A DNA stretch of 37,155 nt from Ardenticatenaceae bacterium (GTDB lineage: Bacteria; Chloroflexota; Anaerolineae; Promineifilales; Promineifilaceae). The DNA lies in NCBI GenBank assembly GCA_030065875.1, contig JASJCR010000054.1, positions 1-37,155 of the forward strand. Direction: 5' to 3'. This document shows positions 1-7,339 of this stretch, piece after piece (position 1 is the first letter of the stretch; every line of letters starts with the position of its first letter). The notes beneath the pieces are model-generated. The model was not told the origin of the DNA and did no database searches. It saw nothing but the letters and a program-made list of their open reading frames with translations. Position numbers and translations under genes: made by a program.

Positions 1-19
1 GTCACTTGTCTCTGGTCTT

Positions 20-1414
20 TTAGCTGATGAGTCGGTTGTATCCATCCAAAGCGGCCACTTTGTACGCTTCGGCCAGGGTTGGGTAATTAAAAACGGTGTT
101 GATAAAATAGTCGATTGTGCCGCCAAAAGCCATCACCGCCTGACCGATGTGAATCAGTTCGCTGGCCCCTTCGCCAATGATGTGCACCCCTAACAGCTTG
201 CGATCTTCGAGGCCAAATACCATTTTGAGCATGCCGATTTGATCCCCGATAATCTGGCCGCGAGAAATTTCGCGGTAGTGCGCTTTGCCGATTTCATAGG
301 GAATGCCGGCGTCGGTGAGATCCTCCTCCGTCCGGCCGACCATCGAAATTTCGGGAATGGCATAAATCCCAAAGGGGAAGAGATTGGGAATGGAGGAGGT
401 GTCGAGGCCAAAGGCATGGGCGGAAGCCAGACGCCCCTGTTCCATTGAGGTTGAAGCCAGGCTGGGGAAGCCGATCACATCACCCACGGCATAAATGTGC
501 GGGGCAGCGGTTTGATAATTTTCATTCACTTTTAGGCGCCCCCGATGATCCGCTTCCAGCCCGGCGGCCGGCAAATTGAGACGGGCGGTAGCCCCGGTGC
601 GGCCGATAGAGTAGAGCGTCCGGTCGGTGGTGACCCGCTTGCCGCTATCCAGATGGGTGACCACTTTGTTGGTTGTGTCATCGATCTCAATTTTGGTGAC
701 CGATTCTCCCAGCCGGAAAGTCACGCGATGCTGCCGCAAATGATAAATTAAGGCCCCGATGACCTCTTCATCGACAAAGCTCAGCAGACGCGGCCGCATG
801 TCGATCACGGTGATCCGAACCCCCAGCGCAGCAAAAATGCTGGCGTATTCGAGACCAATCACCCCACCCCCAATGACCGCCAGGGAGCGGGGAACGGTGG
901 ACATATTGAGTAGGCCATCACTGGTAAAAATTCGATCGTCGATAAAGGGGATATCATCTCGCCGGGTGGGCATGGTCCCTACGGCGATGACCACGTGCGC
1001 GGCCGTGATCTTGTAGGTGTTGCCGGCCGCCTCAATTTGGAGGGTGTGAGGATCGAGGAAGCTGCCCAGGCCGTTGATCATCGTAATCCCGTTGCGCAGC
1101 AGCTGGTGCTGGATCACGTCCATCTCGTTGTGCATGACGTGATCACAGCGAAACTGTAAATCTTCCATGGTAATGCGCTGTTTGACCCGATAAGAAGCGC
1201 CATAAATTGAGCGCTCGCGATACCCTGAAAGATAAAGCACCGCCTCGCGCAGGGTTTTGCTGGGGATGGTTCCGGTATTGACGCAAACCCCGCCCATAAA
1301 ATCTCGCTTGTCGATGATGGCCACCCGCTTGCCCGCCTTGGCCCCCTGAACGGCCGCTTTCTGACCAGATGGACCGGTGCCAATTACCACTAAATCATAA
1401 TCGTAGTCGTTCAT
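20..1414 (-). CDS. sthA: Si-specific (soluble) NAD(P)+ transhydrogenase
   Basis: A 464-residue flavoprotein of the pyridine nucleotide-disulfide oxidoreductase superfamily. It is expected to pass hydride between NADPH and NAD+ in the cytosol. The N-terminal FAD-binding motif GTGPSG is at residues 12-17, a second GGGVIG dinucleotide motif lies near residue 183, and the FAD-contacting AVGDVIGFPSLAS segment is in the C-terminal half. The usual CxxxxC redox pair of lipoamide dehydrogenase and glutathione reductase is replaced by C44-VNTG-T49, as in SthA/UdhA, which argues against a disulfide reductase. Its length matches the family. The start at 1414 has a good ribosome binding site (AAAGGA, 6 nt upstream). 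It is divergent from the EamA gene across a 117-bp spacer. The stop lies 20 bases from the window edge, so downstream partners are unseen. Confidence 0.92.
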   Translation of the reverse strand: MNDYDYDLVVIGTGPSGQKAAVQGAKAGKRVAIIDKRDFMGGVCVNTGTIPSKTLREAVLYLSGYRERSIYGASYRVKQRITMEDLQFRCDHVMHNEMDVIQHQLLRNGITMINGLGSFLDPHTLQIEAAGNTYKITAAHVVIAVGTMPTRRDDIPFIDDRIFTSDGLLNMSTVPRSLAVIGGGVIGLEYASIFAALGVRITVIDMRPRLLSFVDEEVIGALIYHLRQHRVTFRLGESVTKIEIDDTTNKVVTHLDSGKRVTTDRTLYSIGRTGATARLNLPAAGLEADHRGRLKVNENYQTAAPHIYAVGDVIGFPSLASTSMEQGRLASAHAFGLDTSSIPNLFPFGIYAIPEISMVGRTEEDLTDAGIPYEIGKAHYREISRGQIIGDQIGMLKMVFGLEDRKLLGVHIIGEGASELIHIGQAVMAFGGTIDYFINTVFNYPTLAEAYKVAALDGYNRLIS

Positions 1415-1531
1415 GAGTTGTTCCTTTGATTTTCCCTAACCGCCGGCAATCCAAAGTCAGAATTATCATACCAGTTTTCAGAGATGGCGACATTGACAAA
1501 TTATTGTGATCGATAGACACTTCCTGCACCC

Positions 1532-2509
1532 ATGAAAAATTCCCGTTTGCCTCTTTTGCTGTTGGTCCCTGGCACGCTGTGGGGGCTTTCTTTTCTATCC
1601 ACAGAAATTGTGATTGAAACGATCCCGCCGATTACGCTGGGGATGGGGCGGAGCCTGCTGGCCTCAATACCGCTGGTTGCGATTTTGTACATTATCGGCG
1701 GCCGTTTGCCCCGCACCTGGCATGAGTGGTGGCCCTATATCTTTTTGGGCTGGTTCAACAACTCCTTTCCGGTGGTGATTGTCAGCTGGGGGCAGCTGAC
1801 TATTTCAAGCGGGTTGACCACAATCCTGGTCTCTCTGAACCCTTTGTTTACTCTGGTTTTGGCTCATTTTTTTATCAGTGATGAAAGACTCAATCGGCGT
1901 AAAACGTTTGGAATTGTCCTGGGTTTGCTGGGGGTGGTGGTGCTGGTTGGCCCGGCCGCGCTGCAGGGGTTGGGTCAGGAGATTTTGGCCCAGCTGGCGG
2001 TCGTGGTGGGGGCGTTTTCTTATGCGATCGCCTCGATTTTTGCCCGTCGTTTCCTGCGGCAGCAGACCGATAACGTGTGGCGCTCAATTATTCGCCTGAT
2101 GGCTTCGCAATATTTGACGTCGACTCTGACTTTGATTCCCTTTAGCCTCTGGATTGACAATGTGATTCAGCTGCAGCCGAGTTTAAACTCTACGCTGGGT
2201 TTGCTGGCTCTGGCCTGGCCGCTCACCCTGGTGCCGGTTTTGCTTTACTATTATTTGATCGACCAGGCCGGGTCTTCATATGCGGCGCTGACCGTTTATT
2301 TGATTCCGTTGGTGGGGGTTTTTGCCGGAATTGTCTTTTTGGGTGAGGAAATCACCACTGGGGCGATCATCGCCCTGGTTTTTATCTTGGGGGGAATTGC
2401 TATTGTTAACAGCTTAGATTTGAGTTTGAAAGATATTTTGACAGGGGACAAGAGACCGGAGACGGGAGACGAGAGACTGGAGACCAGAGATGCTGTTAAG
2501 GAGGATTAA
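1532..2509 (+). CDS. EamA/DMT-family transporter with a heptad-repeat C-terminal tail
   Basis: A 325-residue inner-membrane protein with about ten hydrophobic segments arranged as two EamA repeats, typical of drug/metabolite exporters (RhaT/YdcZ-like). The substrate cannot be told from sequence. The motif region PGTLWGLSFLSTEIV at the N-terminus and the second-half VPVLLYYYLIDQAGSSYAALTVYLIPLVG region are characteristic. No clear Shine-Dalgarno precedes the ATG at 1532. The last ~22 residues are charged and repetitive (GDKRPET, GDERLET, RD...) and are encoded by a 7-bp DNA repeat, so this tail looks like repeat DNA that has become coding. The ribosome binding site of the next gene (AAGGAGG) lies inside the last codons and only 3 nt separate the two genes, so they form an operon. 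Confidence 0.85.
   Translation: MKNSRLPLLLLVPGTLWGLSFLSTEIVIETIPPITLGMGRSLLASIPLVAILYIIGGRLPRTWHEWWPYIFLGWFNNSFPVVIVSWGQLTISSGLTTILVSLNPLFTLVLAHFFISDERLNRRKTFGIVLGLLGVVVLVGPAALQGLGQEILAQLAVVVGAFSYAIASIFARRFLRQQTDNVWRSIIRLMASQYLTSTLTLIPFSLWIDNVIQLQPSLNSTLGLLALAWPLTLVPVLLYYYLIDQAGSSYAALTVYLIPLVGVFAGIVFLGEEITTGAIIALVFILGGIAIVNSLDLSLKDILTGDKRPETGDERLETRDAVKED
2452..2493 (+). repeat. Six heptamers GAGACNN inside the EamA 3' end
   Basis: Six successive 7-bp units beginning GAGA (GAGACCG, GAGACGG, GAGACGA, GAGACTG, GAGACCA, GAGATGC) end just before the Shine-Dalgarno of the next gene. Because 7 is not a multiple of 3, translation gives a 7-residue period. Confidence 0.85.
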
Positions 2510-2512
2510 ATT

Positions 2513-3757
2513 ATGAAGCGATTTGACGAGATGACGGCCGCTTATGCTGACTTGGTGATCAGGGTTGGGTTAAATTTACAGCCGGGCCAGGAGCTTCTTC
2601 TGGACGGTTACGGGTCGCCGGAGACGGTCGTGCCATTTATGCGGCAGATTGCCCGCAGTGCGTACCGGGCGGGGAGTCGTTATGTTGACATAACCTGGTC
2701 AGATGAAGTGCAAAATTTAATTCGCTTACAAGAAGCGGCGCCGGAAACGCTGGATTACTTTCCAGCCTGGCGTTTGTCACGCGACCTGCCGATTGTGGAA
2801 AAAAAAGGAGCGATGCTGGTGGTGTTTTCGTCTGACCCAACATTGTTAGCCGATCAGAATCCCAACCACATTTCGACTATGATGCAGGCCAGGGGGCGGG
2901 TGTTAAAACCGCTGCAGGAAGCGCGGGCAAACGGTGAAATCAACTGGCTGGGCGTATCGGTTCCAGGTGCCGGTTGGGCGGCTCAAGTGTTCCCCGATTT
3001 ACCATCAGAAGAAGGAATTGCCAGGCTGTGGGAAACGATATTCCCTATTTTACGGCTCGATCAGGACGATCCAACAGCGGCCTGGGAAGCCCACGTGCAG
3101 CAATTGTCGGATAAGACATCAACGCTGACCCAAAAGAAGTACACTGCCCTCCATTTTAAGGGTCCGGGAACCGATTTAACGATCGGTTTGATCAAAGGCC
3201 ACCGTTGGGCCGGTGGCCGGACCCACACGGCTGACGGTCTCGGTTTTGTGCCCAATTTGCCCACTGAAGAGGTATTTACCACGCCGGATCGCGGCCGGGT
3301 GGATGGGATTGTCCACACCTCAATGCCGTTAAATTTTCGCGGGACGGTCATTGACTCATTTTCTTTGCGTTTTAAAGCGGGTCGTGTGGTTGAGGTTGAA
3401 GCGGATGAGCCGGCCGCGCAGCAGCTGCTGGATCATTTAATCGGTACAGACGAAGGAGCGGCCCGTCTCGGTGAAGTGGCGCTGGTGCCACACAGCTCCC
3501 CGATTTCCCAATCTGGCGTGCTGTTTTACAACACGTTGTATGACGAAAATGCCGCCAGCCACATCGCTTTGGGCGCCAGCTATCGCCTTTGTGTCGATGG
3601 GGCGGATAAGATGTCTAGTGAGGAATATCAGGCGAAAGGTGGCAATGAAAGCGTCATCCACGTGGACTTTATGATCGGTTCGGATCAACTAGATGTGGAT
3701 GGGATATACGAGGATGGCCAGCGTGAGCCGGTGATGAGAGATGGTGAGTGGGTGTGA
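2513..3757 (+). CDS. M29-family aminopeptidase
   Basis: A 414-residue metallo-aminopeptidase resembling the AmpS/PepS/T (M29) family, which removes N-terminal residues from peptides in the cytosol using a two-metal centre. The family's C-terminal metal-binding half is recognisable: GTDLTIGL, then EEVFTTPDRGRVDG, MPLNFRG, the LGEVALVPHSSPIS region, LYDENAASHIALG and HVDFMIGS. The length matches the family (about 400-415). The start at 2513 is fixed by a near-perfect AAGGAGG Shine-Dalgarno located in the end of the upstream exporter gene, indicating co-transcription and probably translational coupling. Pairing of a metabolite exporter with a peptidase suggests handling of peptide-derived amino acids, but that link is inference. 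Confidence 0.88.
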   Translation: MKRFDEMTAAYADLVIRVGLNLQPGQELLLDGYGSPETVVPFMRQIARSAYRAGSRYVDITWSDEVQNLIRLQEAAPETLDYFPAWRLSRDLPIVEKKGAMLVVFSSDPTLLADQNPNHISTMMQARGRVLKPLQEARANGEINWLGVSVPGAGWAAQVFPDLPSEEGIARLWETIFPILRLDQDDPTAAWEAHVQQLSDKTSTLTQKKYTALHFKGPGTDLTIGLIKGHRWAGGRTHTADGLGFVPNLPTEEVFTTPDRGRVDGIVHTSMPLNFRGTVIDSFSLRFKAGRVVEVEADEPAAQQLLDHLIGTDEGAARLGEVALVPHSSPISQSGVLFYNTLYDENAASHIALGASYRLCVDGADKMSSEEYQAKGGNESVIHVDFMIGSDQLDVDGIYEDGQREPVMRDGEWV

Positions 3758-3790
3758 TTGGCTTCTAGAGAGGCTGTGTTGAATTTTAGT

Positions 3791-3854
3791 TGCAACACGT
3801 TCCGGCGGCTGAAACCGCCGGCTATCAAACCAAAGGACGCTGAAGCGCCCTAAA
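3791..3854. repeat. REP-like element, copy 1
   Basis: A 64-bp element starting TGCAAC and ending GCGCCCTAAA, with an internal hairpin GGCGG-CTGAAA-CCGCC. A diverged second copy of the same length starts exactly 180 bp further on. It lies downstream of the aminopeptidase and near the transposase gene. Confidence 0.7.
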
Positions 3855-3970
3855 TGTAGGTGATCGCGTATCGATTTTTATCGCCGTGAGGTGAGATTGA
3901 TGAGGCAATTGAAAATGGGTTCAGCTGAAAATATCCGCAAGTGGTTCACGGGCCGTTTTGGTCAAGATAG

Positions 3971-4034
3971 TGCAACAGGCGTCGGTGGTTGAAACTGCTA
4001 GCCATCAAACCACAAGATGCTGAAGCGCCCTAAA
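3971..4034. repeat. REP-like element, copy 2
   Basis: Second 64-bp copy, starting TGCAACAGGCG and ending GCGCCCTAAA. The first and last 10-20 bases are the best conserved. The central stem has changed (GGTGGTTGAAACTGCT) and is weaker than in copy 1. Confidence 0.7.
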
Positions 4035-4089
4035 ACGCGATTTATTGCGTTTTGGTTTTATGGCCGCCGGATTTATTCGGCGGTTGCCA
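4032..4089. repeat. Two hairpins with the same 8-nt loop beside tnpA
   Basis: Hairpin 1 has stem AAAACGC/GCGTTTT (4032-4038 / 4047-4053). Hairpin 2 has stem CCGCCG/CGGCGG (4064-4069 / 4078-4083), extendable by TGG/CCA. Both enclose the identical loop GATTTATT although the stems share no sequence. They sit just past the 3' end of the transposase gene. Subterminal hairpins are what IS200/IS605 TnpA proteins bind, so these may be transposase recognition structures. Confidence 0.55.
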
Positions 4090-4105
4090 AAAAGGATTCG
4101 GCCGT

Positions 4106-4510
4106 CTAATCAAATTTCTCCAGCCAATTGACAGTAGTGGATTTTTGATGGTGGATTTTTTGATTTTCCACATAGGTGACGACATATTTGAGTTGACCTG
4201 CGCCGAAAGAAAACACGCTAAATCCACGCTGCCAGCGGATTTCAACCTCCACGCTCATGATCTGATTTAAATAGTATGAAGAACTACCCTTTAAAGTTCC
4301 AATGACCTCTGATATCGAAAATTTTGGCGGTATTGAAGCGACTAAGTGAACATGATTTTGGTACCCATTTAAGGCAAAGACCTGGGTTTCAAATTCGCAG
4401 CACTTCTGAATCAGAAAAGGATACAAAAGAGACTCGACTTGATCATCGAGTAAACAGGCCCGATATTTTGTTGCCCAAACCAAATGATAGTGTAAGCTCC
4501 AATAAGACAT
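4106..4510 (-). CDS. tnpA: IS200/IS605-type Y1 (HUH) transposase
   Basis: A 134-residue single-domain HUH transposase. The HUH motif is H53-V-H55 within NHVHLVASIPP. The catalytic tyrosine is probably Y113 in YVENQ, with the family's Q four residues on (Q117). The length is normal for TnpA or REP-associated tyrosine transposases, and no frame disruption is seen, so the protein may be active. Such enzymes cut and join single-stranded DNA at hairpin-marked sites. The start has a usable Shine-Dalgarno (AAGGA, 8-nt spacing). No TnpB/IscB partner is present. REP-like hairpin repeats lie on both sides, which fits either a solitary IS200-like element or a RAYT that maintains REP elements; from sequence alone I cannot decide between them. 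Confidence 0.88.
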   Translation of the reverse strand: MSYWSLHYHLVWATKYRACLLDDQVESLLYPFLIQKCCEFETQVFALNGYQNHVHLVASIPPKFSISEVIGTLKGSSSYYLNQIMSVEVEIRWQRGFSVFSFGAGQLKYVVTYVENQKIHHQKSTTVNWLEKFD

Positions 4511-4540
4511 GGATTTTTCCTTATTGTTATTGATGGTAAC

Positions 4541-4660
4541 CTGCGGTTAAAACCGCAGGCTAAAACCTGTTAAAACCGCAGGCTAAAACCTGTTAAAACC
4601 GCAGGCTAAATACTATTAAAACCCCAAGTTAAAACCCATTCAAACCGCAAGCTAAAATAT
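4541..4660. repeat. 23-bp tandem repeat with REP-like hairpin upstream of tnpA
   Basis: It opens with a perfect palindrome CTGCGGTT-AA-AACCGCAG (4541-4558). Units based on AACCGCAGGCTAAAAC follow at an exact 23-bp period (ACC at 4552, 4575, 4598, 4621 and 4644). The last two units are diverged. It lies immediately upstream of the transposase start. Confidence 0.75.
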
Positions 4661-4776
4661 TGAAGGTGCAGTCCAATAGGATTAAAACAGCAAAGATTGA
4701 GGCTGTTTGACAATTTCAACCGGCTTATTAATAAACGATCAAATCGAAAAATTTGCCCATCAATTCAAAAAAATAC

Positions 4777-5940
4777 ATGAATCAAACCGCCGAAACTGAA
4801 GCATTCCAAACGGAACAGGTCGTCACTATTGCCGGTGGCCATTTTACGCACGACACATTTAGCGCCTTTATCGCTCCTTTGCTGCCGCTGCTGCGGGAGA
4901 GATTGGAGACAAATTACGCTTTGGCCGGCAGTTTAGCCCTGTTTCCACAGCTGCCCAGCTTGCTCAATCCTTTTATCGGCTATGTGGCCGACAAAGTCAG
5001 CCTGCGCTACTTCATTATTTTAGCCCCGGCCGTTACGGCAACAATCATGAGTTTTATGGGACTGGCCCCGAATTATGCGGTGCTGGCCCTCCTGCTGCTG
5101 GCCGGTGGGGTCAGCATTGCCGCTTTCCACGCCCCGGCTCCGGCCATGATCGGCCGTATTTCCGGGGCAAAAGTTGGTCGGGGGATGAGCATCTTTATGG
5201 CGGCCGGAGAGTTGGGGCGCGCGATTGGTCCGGTGTTTGTCATCGCTGGAGTGGGCTGGTTTGGCTTGGAAGGGATTTGGCGGCTGGCGGTTGTGGGGTG
5301 GCTGGTTTCTGGGTTGCTCTACTGGCGGCTCAAGAATATTTCCGCCCAACCGGCCTCGCAGATGGAGGTCACATTTAAATCATTTTGGGCCAAAGGAAGC
5401 CGCTTTTTCGCCATTTTGTTCTGGCTGATGGTTTTTCGGGTGCTGCTGGTGGTCTGCCTGACGACGTATTTGCCGCTCTACATGAGCGATGTGGCTCAGG
5501 TTGACCTGTGGCTGGCGGCCGGTGCGCTGTCAATATTAGAGGGGGCCGGGGTTGTAGGCGCCCTGATGACCGGCACCGTCAGCGATTTACTCGGCCGCAA
5601 GCGGGTCCTGGCCTTTCTTCTTTTTGCCTCACCGCTGCTGATGGCCGGCTTCCTGCTGAGCAGCGGCTGGCTGGTGGGTCTGTTTTTGATTTTGCTTGGC
5701 CTGACGGCAATTACGCCTACGCCGGTCCTGCTGGCCAGCGTGCAGGATCAATTTCCCACTCAGCGGGCTCTGGCCAACGGGATGTTTTTAGCCACCAATT
5801 TTGTCTCCCGCGGGTTGGCAATCTGGCTGATCGGCTTTTTGGCGGATCGCATCGGATTGACCAATGCGTTTTGGTGGAGCATGGGGCTGTCTTTTTTAAG
5901 CTTACCGGCGGTGTGGTTTTTGCCTCAAAGAGAATCGTAA
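4777..5940 (+). CDS. MFS transporter, fosmidomycin-resistance (Fsr)-like
   Basis: About 387 residues with about 12 predicted membrane spans. The opening GGHFTHDTFSAFIAPLLPLL and the DKVSLRYFIILAP loop resemble the Fsr branch of the major facilitator superfamily (proton-driven efflux). The second-half motif SDLLGRKRVL is the usual MFS loop. I chose the ATG at 4777 over a TTG eight codons earlier at 4753; neither has a clear Shine-Dalgarno. The substrate is unknown, and Fsr homologs are often annotated by similarity only. The gene stands alone between the transposase region and a large repeat array. Confidence 0.82.
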   Translation: MNQTAETEAFQTEQVVTIAGGHFTHDTFSAFIAPLLPLLRERLETNYALAGSLALFPQLPSLLNPFIGYVADKVSLRYFIILAPAVTATIMSFMGLAPNYAVLALLLLAGGVSIAAFHAPAPAMIGRISGAKVGRGMSIFMAAGELGRAIGPVFVIAGVGWFGLEGIWRLAVVGWLVSGLLYWRLKNISAQPASQMEVTFKSFWAKGSRFFAILFWLMVFRVLLVVCLTTYLPLYMSDVAQVDLWLAAGALSILEGAGVVGALMTGTVSDLLGRKRVLAFLLFASPLLMAGFLLSSGWLVGLFLILLGLTAITPTPVLLASVQDQFPTQRALANGMFLATNFVSRGLAIWLIGFLADRIGLTNAFWWSMGLSFLSLPAVWFLPQRES

Positions 5941-5991
5941 AGAACGATTTACCCGGCCGCTGTGGAAATTCAGATACTCGGGTGGTAGATT

Positions 5992-6060
5992 AGCGTATCA
6001 GCAATTAGCTCGGGCCTACGGCCCTTTCAGCCCGGCCCGTTGGGCCTGTTAGCCTTTAGC
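5992..6060. repeat. Degenerate hairpin units leading into the 110-bp array
   Basis: Short palindromes such as GGGCC-TAC-GGCCC separated by AATTAGCT / TTAGCC-type linkers. They look like inverted or decayed members of the GNA-triloop hairpin family that forms the adjoining array. Confidence 0.6.
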
Positions 6061-6472
6061 TTAAAGGTGTGCAGCTTGGTGCTGATGGCTGAAAGGAGCG
6101 AAGCTCCGAGCTAATTGCTGAGAGATGCGTAGCATCGGGCTAAAAGCCGCGCAGCGGCGTGCTAATCTGCTTAAAGGTGTGCAGCTTGGTGCTGATGGCT
6201 GAAAGGAGCGAAGCTCCGAGCTAATTGCTGAGAGATGCGTAGCATCGGGCTAAAAGCCGCGCAGCGGCGTGCTAATCTGCTAAAAGGTGTGCAGCTTGGT
6301 GCTGATGGCTGAAAGGAGCGAAGCTCCGAGCTAATTGCTGAGAGATGCGCAGCATCGCGCTAAAAGCCGCGCAGCGGCGTGCGAATCTACTAAAAGGTGT
6401 GCAGCGTCGTGCTGACAGCTAAGAGGAGCGAAGCTCCGAGCTGATTGCTAAGAGATGCGCCGCATCGGGCTA
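6061..6472. repeat. 110-bp tandem repeat made of GNA-triloop mini-hairpins
   Basis: Three full 110-bp units start at 6061, 6171 and 6281, and a diverged partial fourth starts at 6391. The first two full units are almost identical. Each contains four mini-hairpins with different stems but the same plan, for example GGAGC-GAA-GCTCC, GATGC-GTA-GCATC and GCCGC-GCA-GCGGC, each followed by an NGCTAA/NGCTGA-like tail. The fourth (GGTGT-GCA-GCTTG) is imperfect. The array fills the spacer between the MFS gene and the nitroreductase and reaches to within 25 bp of the nitroreductase start. Confidence 0.88.
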
Positions 6473-6493
6473 ACCAAAAGGAAAATCAACCAC

Positions 6494-7261
6494 ATGACCA
6501 CAAATACCCAAACTAATCTATCCACACCCGTTACTGAAACCCTGAATCGTCACGTCAGCGTCCGCGCCTTTCAAAACAAGCCGGTTTCAGACGAGATGTT
6601 AAATGCGATTCTGGCGGCCGCGCGCCGCTCCCCAACCAGCAGCAATATGCAGACTTACAGCATTGTTGTGGTGCGCGATCCGGAAACAAAAAAACAATTG
6701 TCGGTTTTAGCGGGAAATCAACAGCACATCATCGATTGTGACGTATTTTTGGGATTTTGCGCCGATATCAATCGATTGGGGATTGCCATCGAGATGCATG
6801 GGGAAGCGCTGGCCAAATCACTGGAAACGACTTTGGTGTCGTCGGTAGACGCAGCCCTGGTGGGGATGTCGGCCCAGATTGCGGCTGAATCATTTGGCTT
6901 GGGGGCGGTGATGATCGGCGGCATGCGTAATCATCCCCAGGAAGCGGCCGAACTGCTCGGTTTCCCGCAGGGAGTTTACATTGTCTACGGCATGTCTTTA
7001 GGATGGCCGGCCTGGGACGATGTGCCCCCGCAAAAGCCGCGCCTCCCGGCCGAGCTGGTGATTCACCGCGAACGGTACAGTCAGAATGATCCCCGGCCGC
7101 TGATTCGCGAATACGACGAGGCGCTGGCCGACTATTACGGAGAGCAAAACCGCAACCAGCACCGAGCCGCCTGGTCGGGACCCATTGCCCGGCGGCTGAA
7201 CTCTCCGCGCCGGCCGTTTCTCAAGGCAACCCTCGAAAAAATGGGATTCAACTTAGATTAA
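6494..7261 (+). CDS. NADPH-dependent nitroreductase / flavin oxidoreductase (NfsA-like)
   Basis: A 255-residue FMN-dependent oxidoreductase resembling the NfsA/FRP group. The FMN-binding start HVSVRAFQNKPVSDE, the AAARRSPTSSNMQ segment and GLGAVMIGGMRN are characteristic. It is expected to reduce nitro compounds, quinones or flavins with NADPH in the cytosol; the physiological substrate is unknown. The frame is open upstream to an ATG at 6455, but that codon lies inside the hairpin array. The ATG at 6494 has an AAAGGAAA ribosome binding site about 10 nt away and matches the family start, so I used it. It converges on the permease gene across a 78-bp spacer. Confidence 0.87.
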   Translation: MTTNTQTNLSTPVTETLNRHVSVRAFQNKPVSDEMLNAILAAARRSPTSSNMQTYSIVVVRDPETKKQLSVLAGNQQHIIDCDVFLGFCADINRLGIAIEMHGEALAKSLETTLVSSVDAALVGMSAQIAAESFGLGAVMIGGMRNHPQEAAELLGFPQGVYIVYGMSLGWPAWDDVPPQKPRLPAELVIHRERYSQNDPRPLIREYDEALADYYGEQNRNQHRAAWSGPIARRLNSPRRPFLKATLEKMGFNLD

Positions 7262-7338
7262 TTGGCAATGGTCAATAATTAATAATCAATTGTCAACGGG
7301 TTGGGACCCAATTGACCATTGAGAATTGAAAATTGACT
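7262..7338. repeat. Heptamer-type AT-rich repeat between convergent genes
   Basis: Units related to CAATTGT/AATTGAC at roughly 7-bp spacing. The 11-bp inverted pair CAATGGTCAAT / ATTGACCATTG could form a stem between the convergent nitroreductase and permease genes. No T-tract marks it as a classic terminator. Confidence 0.55.
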
Positions 7339-7339
7339 G

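Noticed and set aside
1493..1521. Promoter with TTGACA upstream of the EamA gene
   Set aside because: The -35 is perfect, but no acceptable -10 lies at 16-18 bp, so I do not list it as a feature.
4541..4660. CRISPR array
   Set aside because: The 23-bp period leaves no room for unique spacers, units are head-to-tail, and no cas genes are present.
6061..6472. CRISPR array with 110-bp spacing
   Set aside because: The whole 110-bp unit is repeated, hairpins and linkers alike; there are no variable spacers.
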